Positions 32,893 to 44,157 of a stretch of 64,000 nt of DNA are shown in pieces. A model generated the notes under the pieces. The model ran no database searches. It was not told where the DNA came from and was given only the letters and a program-made list of their open reading frames with translations. The DNA comes from Euphorbia lathyris. Taxonomy: Eukaryota; Streptophyta; Magnoliopsida; Malpighiales; Euphorbiaceae. The translations under genes and the position numbers were made by a program. Position 1 is the first letter of the stretch. Every line of letters begins with the position of its first letter. The stretch spans positions 40,643,501-40,707,500 of the forward strand of contig NC_088918.1 in NCBI RefSeq assembly GCF_963576675.1, read 5' to 3'.

Positions 32893-35800
32893 ATGGACTT
32901 GTTGTGCTGGAATGTTAGGGGTGCGGCTAGCAAGGCTACCCATATCCATATTAATGACCTAATTAAACAGTTTAACCCCTCGTGTTTTGCTTTACTGGAA
33001 ACTAAGATTAGTGGAGAGAAAGCAGATGAGGTGGTTAATAAGTTTAAGAACTGGAGGTGTGTTAGATCGGAGGCTACTGGCCGAGCTGGTGGGATCTAGC
33101 TTTTCTGGAGGCCAGATCAGATTCATTTTGATGTTATTAGTATCGATAAGCAGTTCATTCACTGTAAAGTGAGCATTTCTGGTATTACTCCCTTCTTGAC
33201 TACCCTTGTGTATGCTGATCCGATCTTAGTTAATCGCAAATGGCTGTGGGAGATCCTCTTTTCGATGAGTGGCAGCATCTCTGAGCCCTGGTTTATTGCG
33301 GGAGACTTTAATGATATCGGCCTTATGAGTGACCAGAGAGGAGGTTCCAATCATTATGTTAATCGTTGTCTTCACCACAAAAATAATATGGATTTATGTG
33401 GGCTTTCCGACTTGGGGGCTTCGGGTCATAGATTCACTTGGAAACGCATTAGTACCTTTGTTCGTTTGGACAAGGTTTATGCTAATGTGGCTGCCCTAAC
33501 TTCTTTCCCTGAGTGTTCTGTTTTAAATCTTCCATTCCGTCATTCAGACCATTGCCCTATTTTGTTTAGACTTTTGAGAGGCAACCGGCCTAGGGGGAAG
33601 AGACCGTTCCGGTACCAGCTGGCGTGGGAGTCCCATCCTAAGTTTAAGGAGTTCGTCCAAGATAATTGGAAACCTCATTCGAATGTCCTGCAAGCTTCTG
33701 AAGGGTTCAGGAAGAAGGTGCTTGGTTGGAATAAGAATGTCTTTGGGCATATTATTAGAAGAAAGAATAAGTTGTTAAAAAGGATGGAGGGCGTTCAGCG
33801 TAGGTTGGATGTGAGGTTTGATCACAGTTTAGATGTCCTCCTTAGAACCCTTCAGAAGGAGCTGGAAGCTGTGCTTAGGCAGGAGGAGCTTCTCTGGTTC
33901 CAGAAGTCTAGGAAATCCTGGATTAGGGATGGGGATCGTAATACCAGGTACTTCCATCTGTCTACTATGATCAGGCGGCAGAGGAATAGAATTGAGGCTA
34001 TCAAAGATTCTGATGGGGAGTAGGTGTATGAAGATGAGGTGATTCGGAATTTGGCTCTGGAGTTCTATAAGGAGCTTTTCAAAGAGGATCCTGTTCAGCT
34101 GGAGAGGGCTCACTCTATTGCTACCTTTCCTTTGATCAGTGAGGATATCAGTCAGAGTGCCTTTCTTCCTATTTCCCGAAAAGAGATTGACCATGCCATC
34201 TTCAGCATTGGGGCGTCTAAAGCGCCTGGTATTGATGGTCTTCCAGCTGGCTTCTACCACAAGCACTGGGGTGTTGTGAAGGAGGGTATCTATGAGTTTA
34301 TCATAGGTGTGTTCAATGGGTCTAAGGATATTGAGCTGGTTAATAGAACTCTCCTGGTCCTTATTCCTAAAATTGATAAGCCTTCTTCCTTTTTGCATAT
34401 GAGACCCATCAGTCTTTGTAATGTTCTTTACAAGACGATTACAAAAATTATGGCTAATAGAATCCGTGGCATTCTTCCGGAGATCATTTGTCAGAATCAG
34501 GGTAGTTTTGTACCCGGTAGACAAATGATGGATAATGTGGTGATTGCCCAAGAAATTGTGCACACTATGAAGATTAGGAAAGGGAAGAAAGGCATTGTGG
34601 CTCTTAAGCTTGGATTTGGAGAAGGCCTATGATCGCATCAACTGGAACTTCCTGATGGAGAGTCTGGAGAGATCTAGGATCCCGGACAGTTGGAGAAATC
34701 TTATTAAGGTTTGTATTACTTCTCCTGTGTTTCAGGTTATGGTGAATGGGGATATGTCGGAGGAGTTCTCTCCGGGTCGGGGCATCCGTCAGGGTGATCC
34801 TATGAGTCCCTTCCTTTTCGTTATTGCTATGGAGAGGCTGTCCCACCTTATTCAAGATGCCATTGATATTGGGAGTTTCCACCCGGTGGCCATCAACAGT
34901 TTCTGTCCCCAGGTGACCCACTTATTCTTTGCGGACGATGTCCTTATCTTTCTTGAAGGTAATGAGGAGCAGTTGAGTGTCATTATGGATATTCTGGATT
35001 GTTTTTGTTCGGCCTCTGGTCAGAGACTTAATATCCAGAAATCTAGGATGATGTGCTCTAAGAATATGAATCCGAGAATTTGTAAAAGATTAAGTGATTT
35101 GTCTGGTATTCCTCTTACTAATTCTATTGGGAAGTATCTGGGGATTCCTCTCTATAGTGAGAGAGTGTCTAAAGTTTCTTTTAAAGATACTTTGGACAAA
35201 GCCAATACGAGGTGTGCCACGTGGAAAGCCAAGACTCTCTCCCTCGCTGGCCGTCTGACTTTAATTCAATATGTGAATTCCGCTGATCCCAACCACATTA
35301 TGCAGGCTTGTCAGCTTCCGAATCCTGTGCTTAATGATCTTGATAAGATTAACCGAAGGTTCCTGTGGGGGGAAGCTGCGGAGGGAAGAAAGATCCTCCT
35401 AGTGCCTTAGAGTGAGGTTTGTCAGCCCAAAGATTCAGGGGGTTTGGGCATTAGGAGAGCTAAGGATAATAATAAAGTTTTATTAATGAAACTCCTTTGG
35501 CGTATGTGGCAATGCCCCTCCTCTCTCTGGGTTCGCCTTCTTTGTGGTAAGTATCGAAAAGATAAGATCTTTGGGGGCCCGAAAGAGAGAGTTATCAATT
35601 GTTCCTTCCTCTGGAAAGGGCTTAGCGCCGTTTTTACTGAGTTTTGCTCGGGGGTTGGTCTGGATGTGGGTAATGGTAAGTCCATAAGCTTCTGGTTTGA
35701 TACCTGGATTGGGGATAAACCTTTAGTGGATGTGTGCACTTCCCCCCGCCTAGTGATATCCAAAACTGGAGGTTAGCCGATGTGGTGGACTCTGAAGGGG

Positions 35801-36993
35801 ACTGGGTTTGGCCTAAATTTGATGCTTTCTTTAGCCTTGAGACTCTCCTTAGAATTAGAGGAGTGAAGGTGAGTAATCAAGAGGAAGACATGGATAAGCA
35901 TTGCTGGGCGCTGACTAACAATGGAGTCTATTCTTGCAAATCTGCCTTTGAAGCTTTTTCCCTTAACAGGACTGATAATCCCTCGGATATTTGGAAGACC
36001 ATTTGGTCCCTTAAAATCCCCTACCGCATGAGGAGCCTCCTGTGGCTGGGCGTTAAAGACAGATTACTTACTAACTCAGATAGATACAAAAGGCATTTGG
36101 CGACCTCTGGAGCTTGCGGTAGATGTAGAGGCCATGTTGAATCGTTGTGCCACGCTCTTAGGGATTGCCCTAAGAGTGAAGAGGTTTGGAAGAAAATTCT
36201 CCTTCATCATACTTTCTCTTCCTTCATGTCCCATTCTGTGAACGACTGGTTCTCAGATGGTATTAGGGGAAAGTTATTGTCTTATATGGAGCATGGGGAC
36301 ATTTTCTTTGCCATTATCTGTCATCAAGTGTGGAAATGGAGGAACGAGGAGATTTTTGATAATAAAGCTGTGTTTTTGCCTAACTTAGCTGAGTTCTTCT
36401 TGAAGAAACTCTCCTCTATTATTGATAGTTTCAAAGGTGAGTCCCTTGCCAGATCTTCCCCGAGTAGTGATGTCCACCTCGTGAGCTGGAGCAGGCCGAG
36501 AGAGGGGGTTGTGAAGCTGAATACTGATGGTTCCTACCTCAGTAATGGTAAGATTGCTGCCGGAGGTGTTCTTAGGGATGCGGGAGGCGCCTGGCTTTCT
36601 GGGTTTACCCAGAATTTGGGTTTGGGTTCTTCCTTCTCTGCGGAGCTCTGGGGCATTCTCTCTGGGATCCAGCTGGCGATTAGGCTGGGTGTTAAGAGGC
36701 TTTCTGTGGAGTCAGATAACTTGGAGGCCATCAATATGATTTTGGGTAGTCATGCCATGGGTCTTCATAGCCGCAACCTTATTAAAGCTATTAAGAGGCT
36801 TAGCCCCTCATTTGATATCCTTGAGTTCAGCCACATTTTCCGGGAGCAGAACCGTGTTGCAGATCACTTGGCGACGGCAGGCCATGAGGGGGTGTTAGGT
36901 GTTTCTACCCTTACCGTTCCCCCTATCGCTCTTTCTCCTCTTCTTTTAGAGGATAGGATTGGGGTTAGCTTTCCTAGGCTAATCCCGGTGTAG
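32893..36993 (+). pseudogene. LINE ORF2: AP-type endonuclease, reverse transcriptase, zf-RVT, RNase H-like domain; broken
   Basis: Starts MDLLCWNVRGA (endonuclease N-terminus); the endonuclease ends with FRHSDHCPILF near 33560. RT: MRPISLCNVLYKTITKIMAN, QGSFVPGRQ, then LDLEKAYDRINW and FADDVLIF (about 34930). zf-RVT: CGRCRGHVESLCHALRDC (about 36115). C-terminal RVT_3 RNase H-like: LNTDGSYLSNGKIAAGG, ESDNLEA, REQNRVADHLA. Stops at about 33097 (TAG), 34021 (TAG) and 35408 (TAG); frameshifts near 34610 (RT) and in a C run near 35745. The final stop is 36991-36993. Seven key domains are recognisable, so it is a recent but inactive copy. Confidence 0.92.
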
Positions 36994-37043
36994 TTGCTTG
37001 TTTTGCTTTGCTTTGCTTTCCTTTTCTACCAAAAAAAAAAAAG

Positions 37044-37245
37044 AATCATTAATTTCTTAATTGCACTGTTTGTTGAATATATAAACGTTTAGTCGAATAC
37101 TTAGCGTTACATGTAATTAAAAATCATTAATTTCTTAATTGCACTGTTTGTTAAATAGATTTGACCGGAAGAAAAAACTGTTGTTCAATTGCACTGTTTG
37201 GTAAATAGATTTGACAGGAAGAAATAACTCTTGCCCCAAATTTTA
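37044..37245. repeat. Short direct duplications downstream of the LINE tail
   Basis: AATCATTAATTTCTTAATTG... occurs at 37044 and 37122, and AATTGCACTGTTTG... with AAATAGATTTGAC at about 37137 and 37190. These are local partial duplications; the first motif follows the LINE poly(A) but has no visible partner on the LINE 5' side. Confidence 0.6.
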
Positions 37246-37611
37246 TGTCTCTTTCATAAAAATGTTCCCATTTAATTCAGTTTTTGCTTTCATTTTTTTT
37301 TGGGTTAAGGTGCAAAAATATCCTAACGTTTTGGATCAAGAGCAATTTTATCCCTAACGTCTAAAATGGTGTAATTTTACCCATTACGTTTGTAGCTAAG
37401 AGCAATTTTATCCTTAACGTTGATAATTTGGGTCAATTTCCGTCACTATTATAAAACACAGTCATTTTTATTCTTTATTTTGCACAAATTGCATATCAAT
37501 TCGTTCTAAAAAAAAGGATTTCATGTTTTTTGTAATTTAATAATAGAATTGGAGATTAATATTTATAAAATCGGTGAATTTTTTGCCTAATTCGTAAAAA
37601 AAAAACAGTAT

Positions 37612-40419
37612 TGTAGACACCGAGTCGGAGGACCTGTGACGAAAACCCACGACAAACGGCTAAAGCGGTTGATTCCATTAGTTAGGAAATTTAAAAATCA
37701 AAGGGAAACTCGGAGAGCCGGCATGTGATAGCCCCGCTAACAAATTCAGCGTCTCCTGAGTGAGGCCGGGCATGTTCATCGCCGTGTCGATGTATGAGAG
37801 GGCCCCGGAAGTCGGACGTTAGCCGACGAGTGACCAGTGTCGCTCCCGGCGATAATCGTCGTTACGTAAATAACGGCGCGCGACGCGTCGAATGCCCGCC
37901 CGACGGGTCGGGTGTCGAACGTCGCCCGTCGGACGACGGGCGTCGCTCATCGAGCGTCGGGTGCAGCCCGAGGCACGTCGACATCGCCCAACGTTCGATG
38001 GACGGATGCCCCGCGGCGTCGGGTTGACGCCCAACGCTCGATTGGGCGGACGCCCAACAACGTGAGGCGAACGCCCAACATTCGTTGGGCGAACGTCCGA
38101 CGAGGTTGGGCGTACGCCCAATGTGGTTTGGGCGTCGCCCAATTCCCATCGGGCGACGCCCAAACCGTTTTGGGATCCGTGCCTATAAAAGGCACGGATC
38201 CCCATGCATTAAAAGAGGAGGATTTTTTGGGACTCTCTCACTCTAAAACATTTTTTAGAGAGAGAAAGTAATTTTTTGGGAAAAATATTTTTTTTCCTAA
38301 AAAAAATCCGAATTTCCTAAAAGTTAAATATTTTACCAAAACATCAAAAACACCGAAAATTCATAATTCGTGGAATCAACCGGCACCAGCTGTCAATACC
38401 GATCTTGAGGTATTATCCGAAGACTAGACTCGTTTTTATTTATTTTATTTATTCTATTCATTTATTTTTTTTAGGATATAGTTTTATTTGTTTATTTAGT
38501 TATTTATTTATCACGTTTATTTACTTTTCCGCGTTTATTTAATTCCCGTCTCGTATTAAACAAATGTTTTTGTGTTGAATACAAAACCCTCGTTTTGACA
38601 TCCCAACACGAACCGTGACCCGATTTGAGGGTAGTTCGGGATCAAAACGTTGTAATTATAAATTTTAAAAATATTTCCAAATAACGTTTTGAAATAAAAC
38701 ATTGTTTTAGGAGTCTCCGTTATAGACTATGATCCAATTTGGGTAGTTCGGAGGTCCAAAACGATATAATAGATCTAATCTAAAGTGTTTGAATAAATCT
38801 GAAAAGTATAGGGACTGCTGTTGATATTCTGTCTTTTCTGTCTAACAGCATTAGCGACGGATTTTCCGTCGGTAATCTGCTGGAATCCGAAAATTATCCT
38901 TTTAAACCCATTTTCTCAACTTTTTGGCATTTGATTCTTGTATATATAAGTATATAATTATGTAATATATTTATGAAAATTATTTTTGGGTCCTATAACT
39001 ATTAATTATGTATTATATAGCTATTTATTTCATGTTGAAATTTAATTCGTTTGGATTTAATTTTATAAAGTAATATATGTGTGTGTATATATAGTTTTTG
39101 GGTTATTTGGGTTATATTAAACCATTTTGGGATAAAAGATATTCTCTTATTTTAGAGTTTTGCCCATTATTTTTACATAGCTTTAACTAGGATAAAGAAT
39201 GTATTATATTTAGTATTTCCTATTTTCATTATTATACATATACTTAATAATGTAATATAGTATCTTTTATTTGTTTTTCTTTAAATCTATAGATATATCA
39301 TTATTTTTAGTTAAAAATGTATATATATGTATATATTCTTTTTCTTATTCTTTTGACATTTATGGGTATATATTTTAAATGGGTTTTACTTGGTGAATTT
39401 TGGTTTAATTGGTTCATTATTGTGATTATGTTTAAGTGAGGAGTAAATTGAGTGAAAAAAGGGAAAATAAACCACAAAAAGAGATTTTAACTTAATTATT
39501 CAAGCTAATGGTTTCTAGAGGTTCCTAATGTAATTGAAAAGTTTCTTTCTAATTCTTTATCGTTTTCAAACGACTCCTCAAATATCATGTTTTAAAACCT
39601 TAATTCGTTCCAACGACGGATTAAGCGAACTTTGTAATTAAAATTATTTTTTATTGTAAATAATGGAGTTTTGAATCGTTTTCTCAATTAAACAGTTTTG
39701 TACAAAAATTAATGGACTTGTATGCTTAATCACGTTTTTTTTTGTTAAAAGCTTCTTATCTCACATTTTTAAAACGCTCGAGTCGTTCCAACAGCGATTC
39801 GAGTCGATATCATGTAAATTAACGGGGTCTTGAAGCGTACCTAAATCGTTCCAACGGCGATTAAGGTACGAACCATGTAAATAAACTCGTTTTTGGGGGA
39901 ATGAGATTAGCTTCGAGTTAGTGTATAGTTTAAAGCATAAAATCACACTGTGAATAAATCAATTCTTTCTTCTATCCCCCTCTCTCTACTATACGCTTTA
40001 AATTCATGCAAAATGGGCGATTCTTTAATAAAATGGCTTTCAATAACATGCTCAAAACGGTTTTCAAAGCGAGAAAGAAAAGGTTTCAAATGAATTTTAA
40101 ACTTAAAGAAATATACGATTAGTCCGTTATCGCCTAACACGCTAAGTAGGAGGCCGGTGGTTCATAACCGGGCGATGTCGGGGTGCCTAGTAGCCTTTCT
40201 CCGGAAAGGAGCTAGCCTTCTCGGCTCGTACCTAAGTTTCCCGAACCCTCACCGGTCTCCCGCAAGGGATCGGTGTTCATTTTCCCATTCGTGGGTGGCA
40301 ACTTTCCATACTCCGAGCTCCGGCCCTGCCGAGCAGCTTGATTCCGCGATTGGTTGCTTTCGGCGCCAATCACAGCATCTGTCGTCAACGGTGTCCACCC
40401 CCCGGTCCGCCCACCTACA
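37612..40419 (+). repeat. Solo LTR of the element B family (2808 bp) with TSD AGTAT
   Basis: Starts TGTAGACACCGAGTCGG as in the 3' LTR of B and ends CCCACCTACA. AGTAT precedes (37607-37611) and follows (40420-40424). No internal region is present, so this is the product of LTR-LTR recombination after insertion. It keeps the palindrome array, TATA, CGACGG hairpin and stem-loops but is clearly more diverged; its last ~60 bp also differ. Confidence 0.93.
38172..38202 (+). promoter_or_regulatory. TATA box (38184-38190) in the loop of a perfect 12-bp inverted repeat
   Basis: Arms GGGATCCGTGCC (38172-38183) and GGCACGGATCCC (38191-38202) are perfect reverse complements, and the 7-base loop is exactly TATAAAA. 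The other two family members have the same layout with one or two changes. Confidence 0.8.
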
Positions 40420-40902
40420 AGTATATTTTTTATTTATTTTTTCACATCCAAATATATGTTTGTGATTTGTTACTGATTAAATGACGCATGTGTGAAGTGT
40501 ATATGACAAGATTCATGACCGAGAAGACAGTTTGATGAATTATTTCTCAAATTGACCCAATTTATCAACGTTAGGGGTAGAATTGCTCTTGGCTTCCAAA
40601 GTTAGGGGTAAAATTGCACCATTTTAGAAATTAGGGGTAAAATTGCTCCTGACCCAAAACGTTAGGGGTATTTTTACACCTTAACCCTTTTTTTTTACTA
40701 TTTTAGAAGTATATAAAAATCGAGTGTCGGAATTCACCTACACATGTAGGAGTTATTCACTTACTGATTAAAGTGTAGGAACCTAAATATATAAAAATAA
40801 AAATAAAAGATTATATCTTTTAACCGTATAAATTAAATGATAGTTCAATTATGCATATCTAAGTTTCAAATTTTAACAAAAAGTTTAAATACTCAAACGT
40901 CT

Positions 40903-41160
40903 AAAATTGTGCAATTTTACTGCTGATATTGGCAGTCTAGAGCAATTTTATTCCTAATGTTTGCAAATTGGGTAAATTTTTAGACATTATTATAAAACAC
41001 ATATATTTGTTCTTTATTATACACCAAATGCATATCAATCGGTTCTAAAAAAACATATTTCATATTTTATGTGATTTAATAATAGAATTGAAGATTGGTA
41101 AAAAAAATTAAAATTGAATATTAATATTTATAAATTTGACCAAATATTTGTACCTTATCC
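40903..41160. repeat. Second, partial copy of the long-TIR MITE
   Basis: Matches the left half of the MITE at about 37360-37580 in the same orientation (GTCTAAAATTGTGCAATTTTA, then ATTATAAAACACA, GCATATCAAT and TTTAATAATAGAATTG). Outer end missing. Confidence 0.7.
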
Positions 41161-41590
41161 TATGGAATAAAGAGGTGGAGTTATTTAAGGAAAACTACAA
41201 ATATTACATAAAAGTTAATAATTCTGTAAATTATTACAAATGTGATGGAATCTTACGTGGATCTTGATCCGAATTCATATGATTTTGACCCGAATTCATA
41301 TTACTGATTTCGACTTATGAAATCTTGATTTGGATTCTGAATTAGTTATGGGCTGATGGGCCTTTACTTGTTATTCTCAAAATAAATAATGCAATATTTA
41401 CATATATGGAAAATTTAGTTTGCCTAATTTCTCGGTTCGAGATTCATCCGACACTTTTTTTTAACCAATTGAATTTTTTTTTTGCGTACACTTAAATTCT
41501 AACTCAAGATTTAGTTTAAACGACTTGATGTGGTTTATCCCAGCCAATCAGATGAATGGTTGACTTTTGGATAGAGCCCTCTAAACTATT
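41161..41590. other. AT-rich spacer with no recognised feature
   Basis: No convincing ORF or repeat. A local echo GATCTTGATCCGAATTC / GATTTTGACCCGAATTC occurs near 41260-41300. Confidence 0.4.
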
Positions 41591-42060
41591 AACCTTAAAA
41601 TTCTCAACTATTGAATTAACTTTTCTGAAGAAGAAATCCAGCAAATTAGGAATGACAACTGTTCATTCTTCAAAAACCTCAACATTCCTCCAATGCCAAA
41701 TTTGGTGGCAGACCACAGCAAACAGAATAACTCCATGTTCGAGCTCAGCCAACAACTTTCCTTCAACACCCTCCATGAACCAGTCTTGTTCTGAACAGGA
41801 AAAAAAGACAGACAGACACTGGACAGGCAGAACTTTCCTCCACACTGCCTTACTACCAGCACAATCTCTAAGAACATGGAAACTGGTTTCTGCATGAGTT
41901 TTACATCTACTACAAGCATCATAGTCCACCAAATGTCGTCTTTTCCTTTCAACATTAGTAAGAAGCATATTCCTAGCACAAAGCCAAAGAAAACTCCTAA
42001 TACGACTATCCCCTCCACCATCGTTAGCAGCAGCACCACTCTATTTCCTGAAGCCGGATA
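41590..42060 (-). pseudogene. LINE ORF2 fragment (zf-RVT region)
   Basis: The minus strand encodes NVERKRRHLVDYDACSRCK, then HVLRDCAGSKAVWRKVLP and GVILFAVVCHQIWHWRNVEV, the zf-RVT domain and following segment of a plant LINE ORF2. A stop ends the frame near 41663, after which LINE-like residues continue. Both ends are missing. It is a different copy from the LINE at 30710. Confidence 0.8.
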
Positions 42061-42184
42061 GACGCCGGTAAAGAAAGCGCCAGAAAAATAGCCAAAAACC
42101 CTAGCTACGATAAAGGATTGTCGCAGGGTAAAGTCTCCACATTATTAGGGCTTGTTAAGGTGTTTGTATTTTCGTTTTTATTTG

Positions 42185-42445
42185 GAAGCCATTATGTTTG
42201 TAGTTTAGATATTTATTATATATTTATATTTATTATTATATAGTATATTTGCTATTAATCGTATTATAGTTATATATTATAGTTTCTATATCTTTATAAT
42301 CTCATTTATTCATATCCGTATATTTATTATTAATCATATTATAGTTATATATTATAGTCTCCATATTTTTATAATTCCATTTTTTTTATATTACATAGTA
42401 TATTTTCTATTAACTACATTACTATTATATATTATATCCAGGCCT
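42185..42445. repeat. Degenerate AT-rich tandem repeat, about 3 copies of ~85 bp
   Basis: Units share TATTAATCxTATTATAGTTATATATTATAG and a following ...ATATxTTTATAAT; the last unit is shortened. Confidence 0.55.
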
Positions 42446-42879
42446 AATCCCTATACAACCCCTTAAACTTGTAACTTTTTTTTTTCATTTAGCCACCTAA
42501 ACTTAAAGTGTTCCCATTTAGCCACTTAAACTCAACAAATGAGACACATTTAGCCCTTATATGCCTACATGGTAATAATGTATCACTTGTTGTCTTTCCA
42601 AACATTAGGAGGCGCGTAAGATATTAAATTTCTATTCCTCTAGGCTGTATAACGGTAAAATCTCTAAATTTGCTTAGAATCCCTAGATCTGTTTTTTCTT
42701 CTTCTTAAATCTGCTGCGATTTCTTCTCCTCAATCCATCTGCTGTGATTTCTTCTTCTCAAATCACATGGTGGGCTTTCTTCTTCTCTTCTCTTGTTTGC
42801 TTTCTTATGGTCTGATCTGCTCTTAATCGAATCTGCCTATCTTCTGCTGTTATTCAAATTCTTCAGCTTCATTATTTCC
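42446..42879. other. Non-coding DNA upstream of the GRF-finger fragment
   Basis: Contains repeated TTTAGCCAC-TAAACTTAAA motifs (about 42490-42560) of the kind found in plant MITEs, then CT-rich DNA that could be a promoter or 5' UTR. No ORF of note. Confidence 0.4.
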
Positions 42880-43920
42880 ATGGCGATGAATCAAATCATT
42901 TGTTGTTATTGTGGTGAAATTTCACCACTTAAAGTATCACGGAAACCCTCAAATCCGGGAAGATTGTTTTATGGATGTCCAAATTATAGGGTTAGTTGTT
43001 TAATAACTTAATTGGTTATGGTGAATTAAAAACTGCATTTGACGAATTGTTAATTTTTTAAATTTTGATTTGCATGGCAATAGGTAGAGTTAAACCTCGA
43101 TAAATGAATGTTCGATAAAGTAATAACCTTGTTTATATAATAAATTATTTCGGTCCGAACTTGGGCCAATGGACTAAAGTAATAACCTCGCTAAATGCAT
43201 TAAGTAATAAAAATATTTAAATCCTTAAGGGCCCAATGAAAATATAAATTAATAATTATTGAATTATATATATATATATAGACCAAAACCTTTCAATCAA
43301 TCAATTAGAAGTCATTTCTTCTGGAAAAAATGCATCTATAGTTGGTTATCTTTCCATATTAACCAATGTGAACACCATCCTTAACTTTTTGTAGTGCAAA
43401 CACAATTTCTAGTATATTTTGCTCATGTTGTAGCATGTAGTTGTTTAAGGTGCCCATTGTTTGAAAGATCTCTTTTGACGATACATTTGCGACAACGTAA
43501 CTATCATCTGACTCTGGATCATTTCCATCATCATTGTTCATTATTGACTGGATAATTTCTTCGTCGTCATCATCATTGTTCATTATTGACGATACAATGT
43601 ATGCATTTTACAATGAAAAATTATCTATAAAATAATAAATATTGATTTATCGATAAATGAATAATTTATTCATTTATCGATAAATAAATAATCTCGCTTA
43701 ATGAATATTTTTTTCCGGTCCCAAGGGTATACATTTATCAAGGTTTTACTGTACTATGGATACTTTAGATGGTTGGATACACCAGTTAACAACCATGATA
43801 CGTACTATGGGTTGCTGAATAAGGTTAAAGATGAAGACAAGGGAATAAGAAGGAAGGAAATCATAGATAAGAGTCATGGTGAAAGCATTAGCTTTTTTCT
43901 ACACCCTATGCCTTAACAGC
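42880..43920 (+). pseudogene. GRF-type zinc-finger gene fragment, split by a transposon
   Basis: Exon 1 (ATG 42880 to 42990) encodes CCYCGEISPLKVSRKPSNPG followed by RLFYGCPNY, the first half of a GRF zinc finger (C-x-C/G ... NPGR-F--CP). A GT donor follows at 42991; an acceptor ATAG lies at 43080-43083, just before the Emigrant-like insertion. Beyond it GYFRWLDTP supplies the typical end of the finger, followed by a lysine-rich tail. The splice phase as drawn does not join cleanly, so the gene is probably dead even without the insertion. GRF fingers bind single-stranded nucleic acid; small plant GRF proteins are often amplified by transposons. Confidence 0.65.
43087..43751. mobile_element. 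Emigrant/pogo-like DNA transposon, 665 bp, TSD TA
   Basis: The right end, read inward, is CAGTAAAACCTTGATAAATG; the left end is GAGTTAAACCTCGATAAATG. TA flanks both sides. These termini resemble the Emigrant family of pogo-related MITEs. A small acidic minus-strand frame (43583-43359, NNDDDDEEIIQSIMNNDDG) could be the C-terminal relic of a pogo-type transposase; no DDE catalytic region is left. It sits at the intron/exon boundary of the GRF-finger fragment. Confidence 0.7.
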
Positions 43921-44157
43921 TTTAATGAAGATAACTGCGTGCATCATGGTTTATTACACCCATATGTCTTAACAGCCTTGATTGAAATAACTGCGTGCAC
44001 CATGGAGAAAGCATTAGCTTTTTTCTACACCATGTGTCTTAACAGCCTTGATTGAAATAACTGAGTGCACCATGGTGAAAGCATTAGCTTTTTTCTACAC
44101 CATGTGTTTTAACAACATTGATTGAAATAACTGCGTGCACTATGGTGAAAGCATTAG
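43877..44157. repeat. 70-bp tandem repeat, about 4 copies
   Basis: GAAAGCATTAGCTTTTTTCT recurs with a 70-bp period (about 43877, 44003, 44073, 44143; one unit between the first two is internally deleted), together with AACAGCCTTGATTGAAATAA and CTGCGTGCAC. The array begins in the tail of the GRF-finger exon, so it may be an expansion of that sequence, and ends at a T16 run. Confidence 0.8.

Larger units (their letters stand above)
30710..37042 (+). mobile_element. Plant L1-type LINE, nearly full length, inactive
   Basis: G-rich 5' region, ORF1 with DUF4283 and a damaged CCHC finger, ORF2 with endonuclease, RT, zf-RVT and an RNase H-like domain, short T/C-rich 3' UTR (CTTTGCTTTGC) and a 12-A tail (37031-37042). 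Several stops and frameshifts. The left end coincides with the LTR end of element B and I find no target duplication. Either B inserted into the LINE 5' region, or the LINE start is lost. Confidence 0.9.
37302..40687. mobile_element. Long-TIR MITE (MULE-like) interrupted by a solo LTR
   Basis: Left end GGGTTAAGGTGCAAAAATA and right end TATTTTTACACCTTAACCC are inverted copies. Homology extends about 140 bp and holds several AGCAATTTTA-CCCTAACGTT repeats. Each end is flanked by nine T's, compatible with a 9-bp target duplication of the Mutator type, although a T run is weak evidence. The MITE itself is about 570 bp; the rest is the solo LTR inserted at 37612. Confidence 0.75.
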
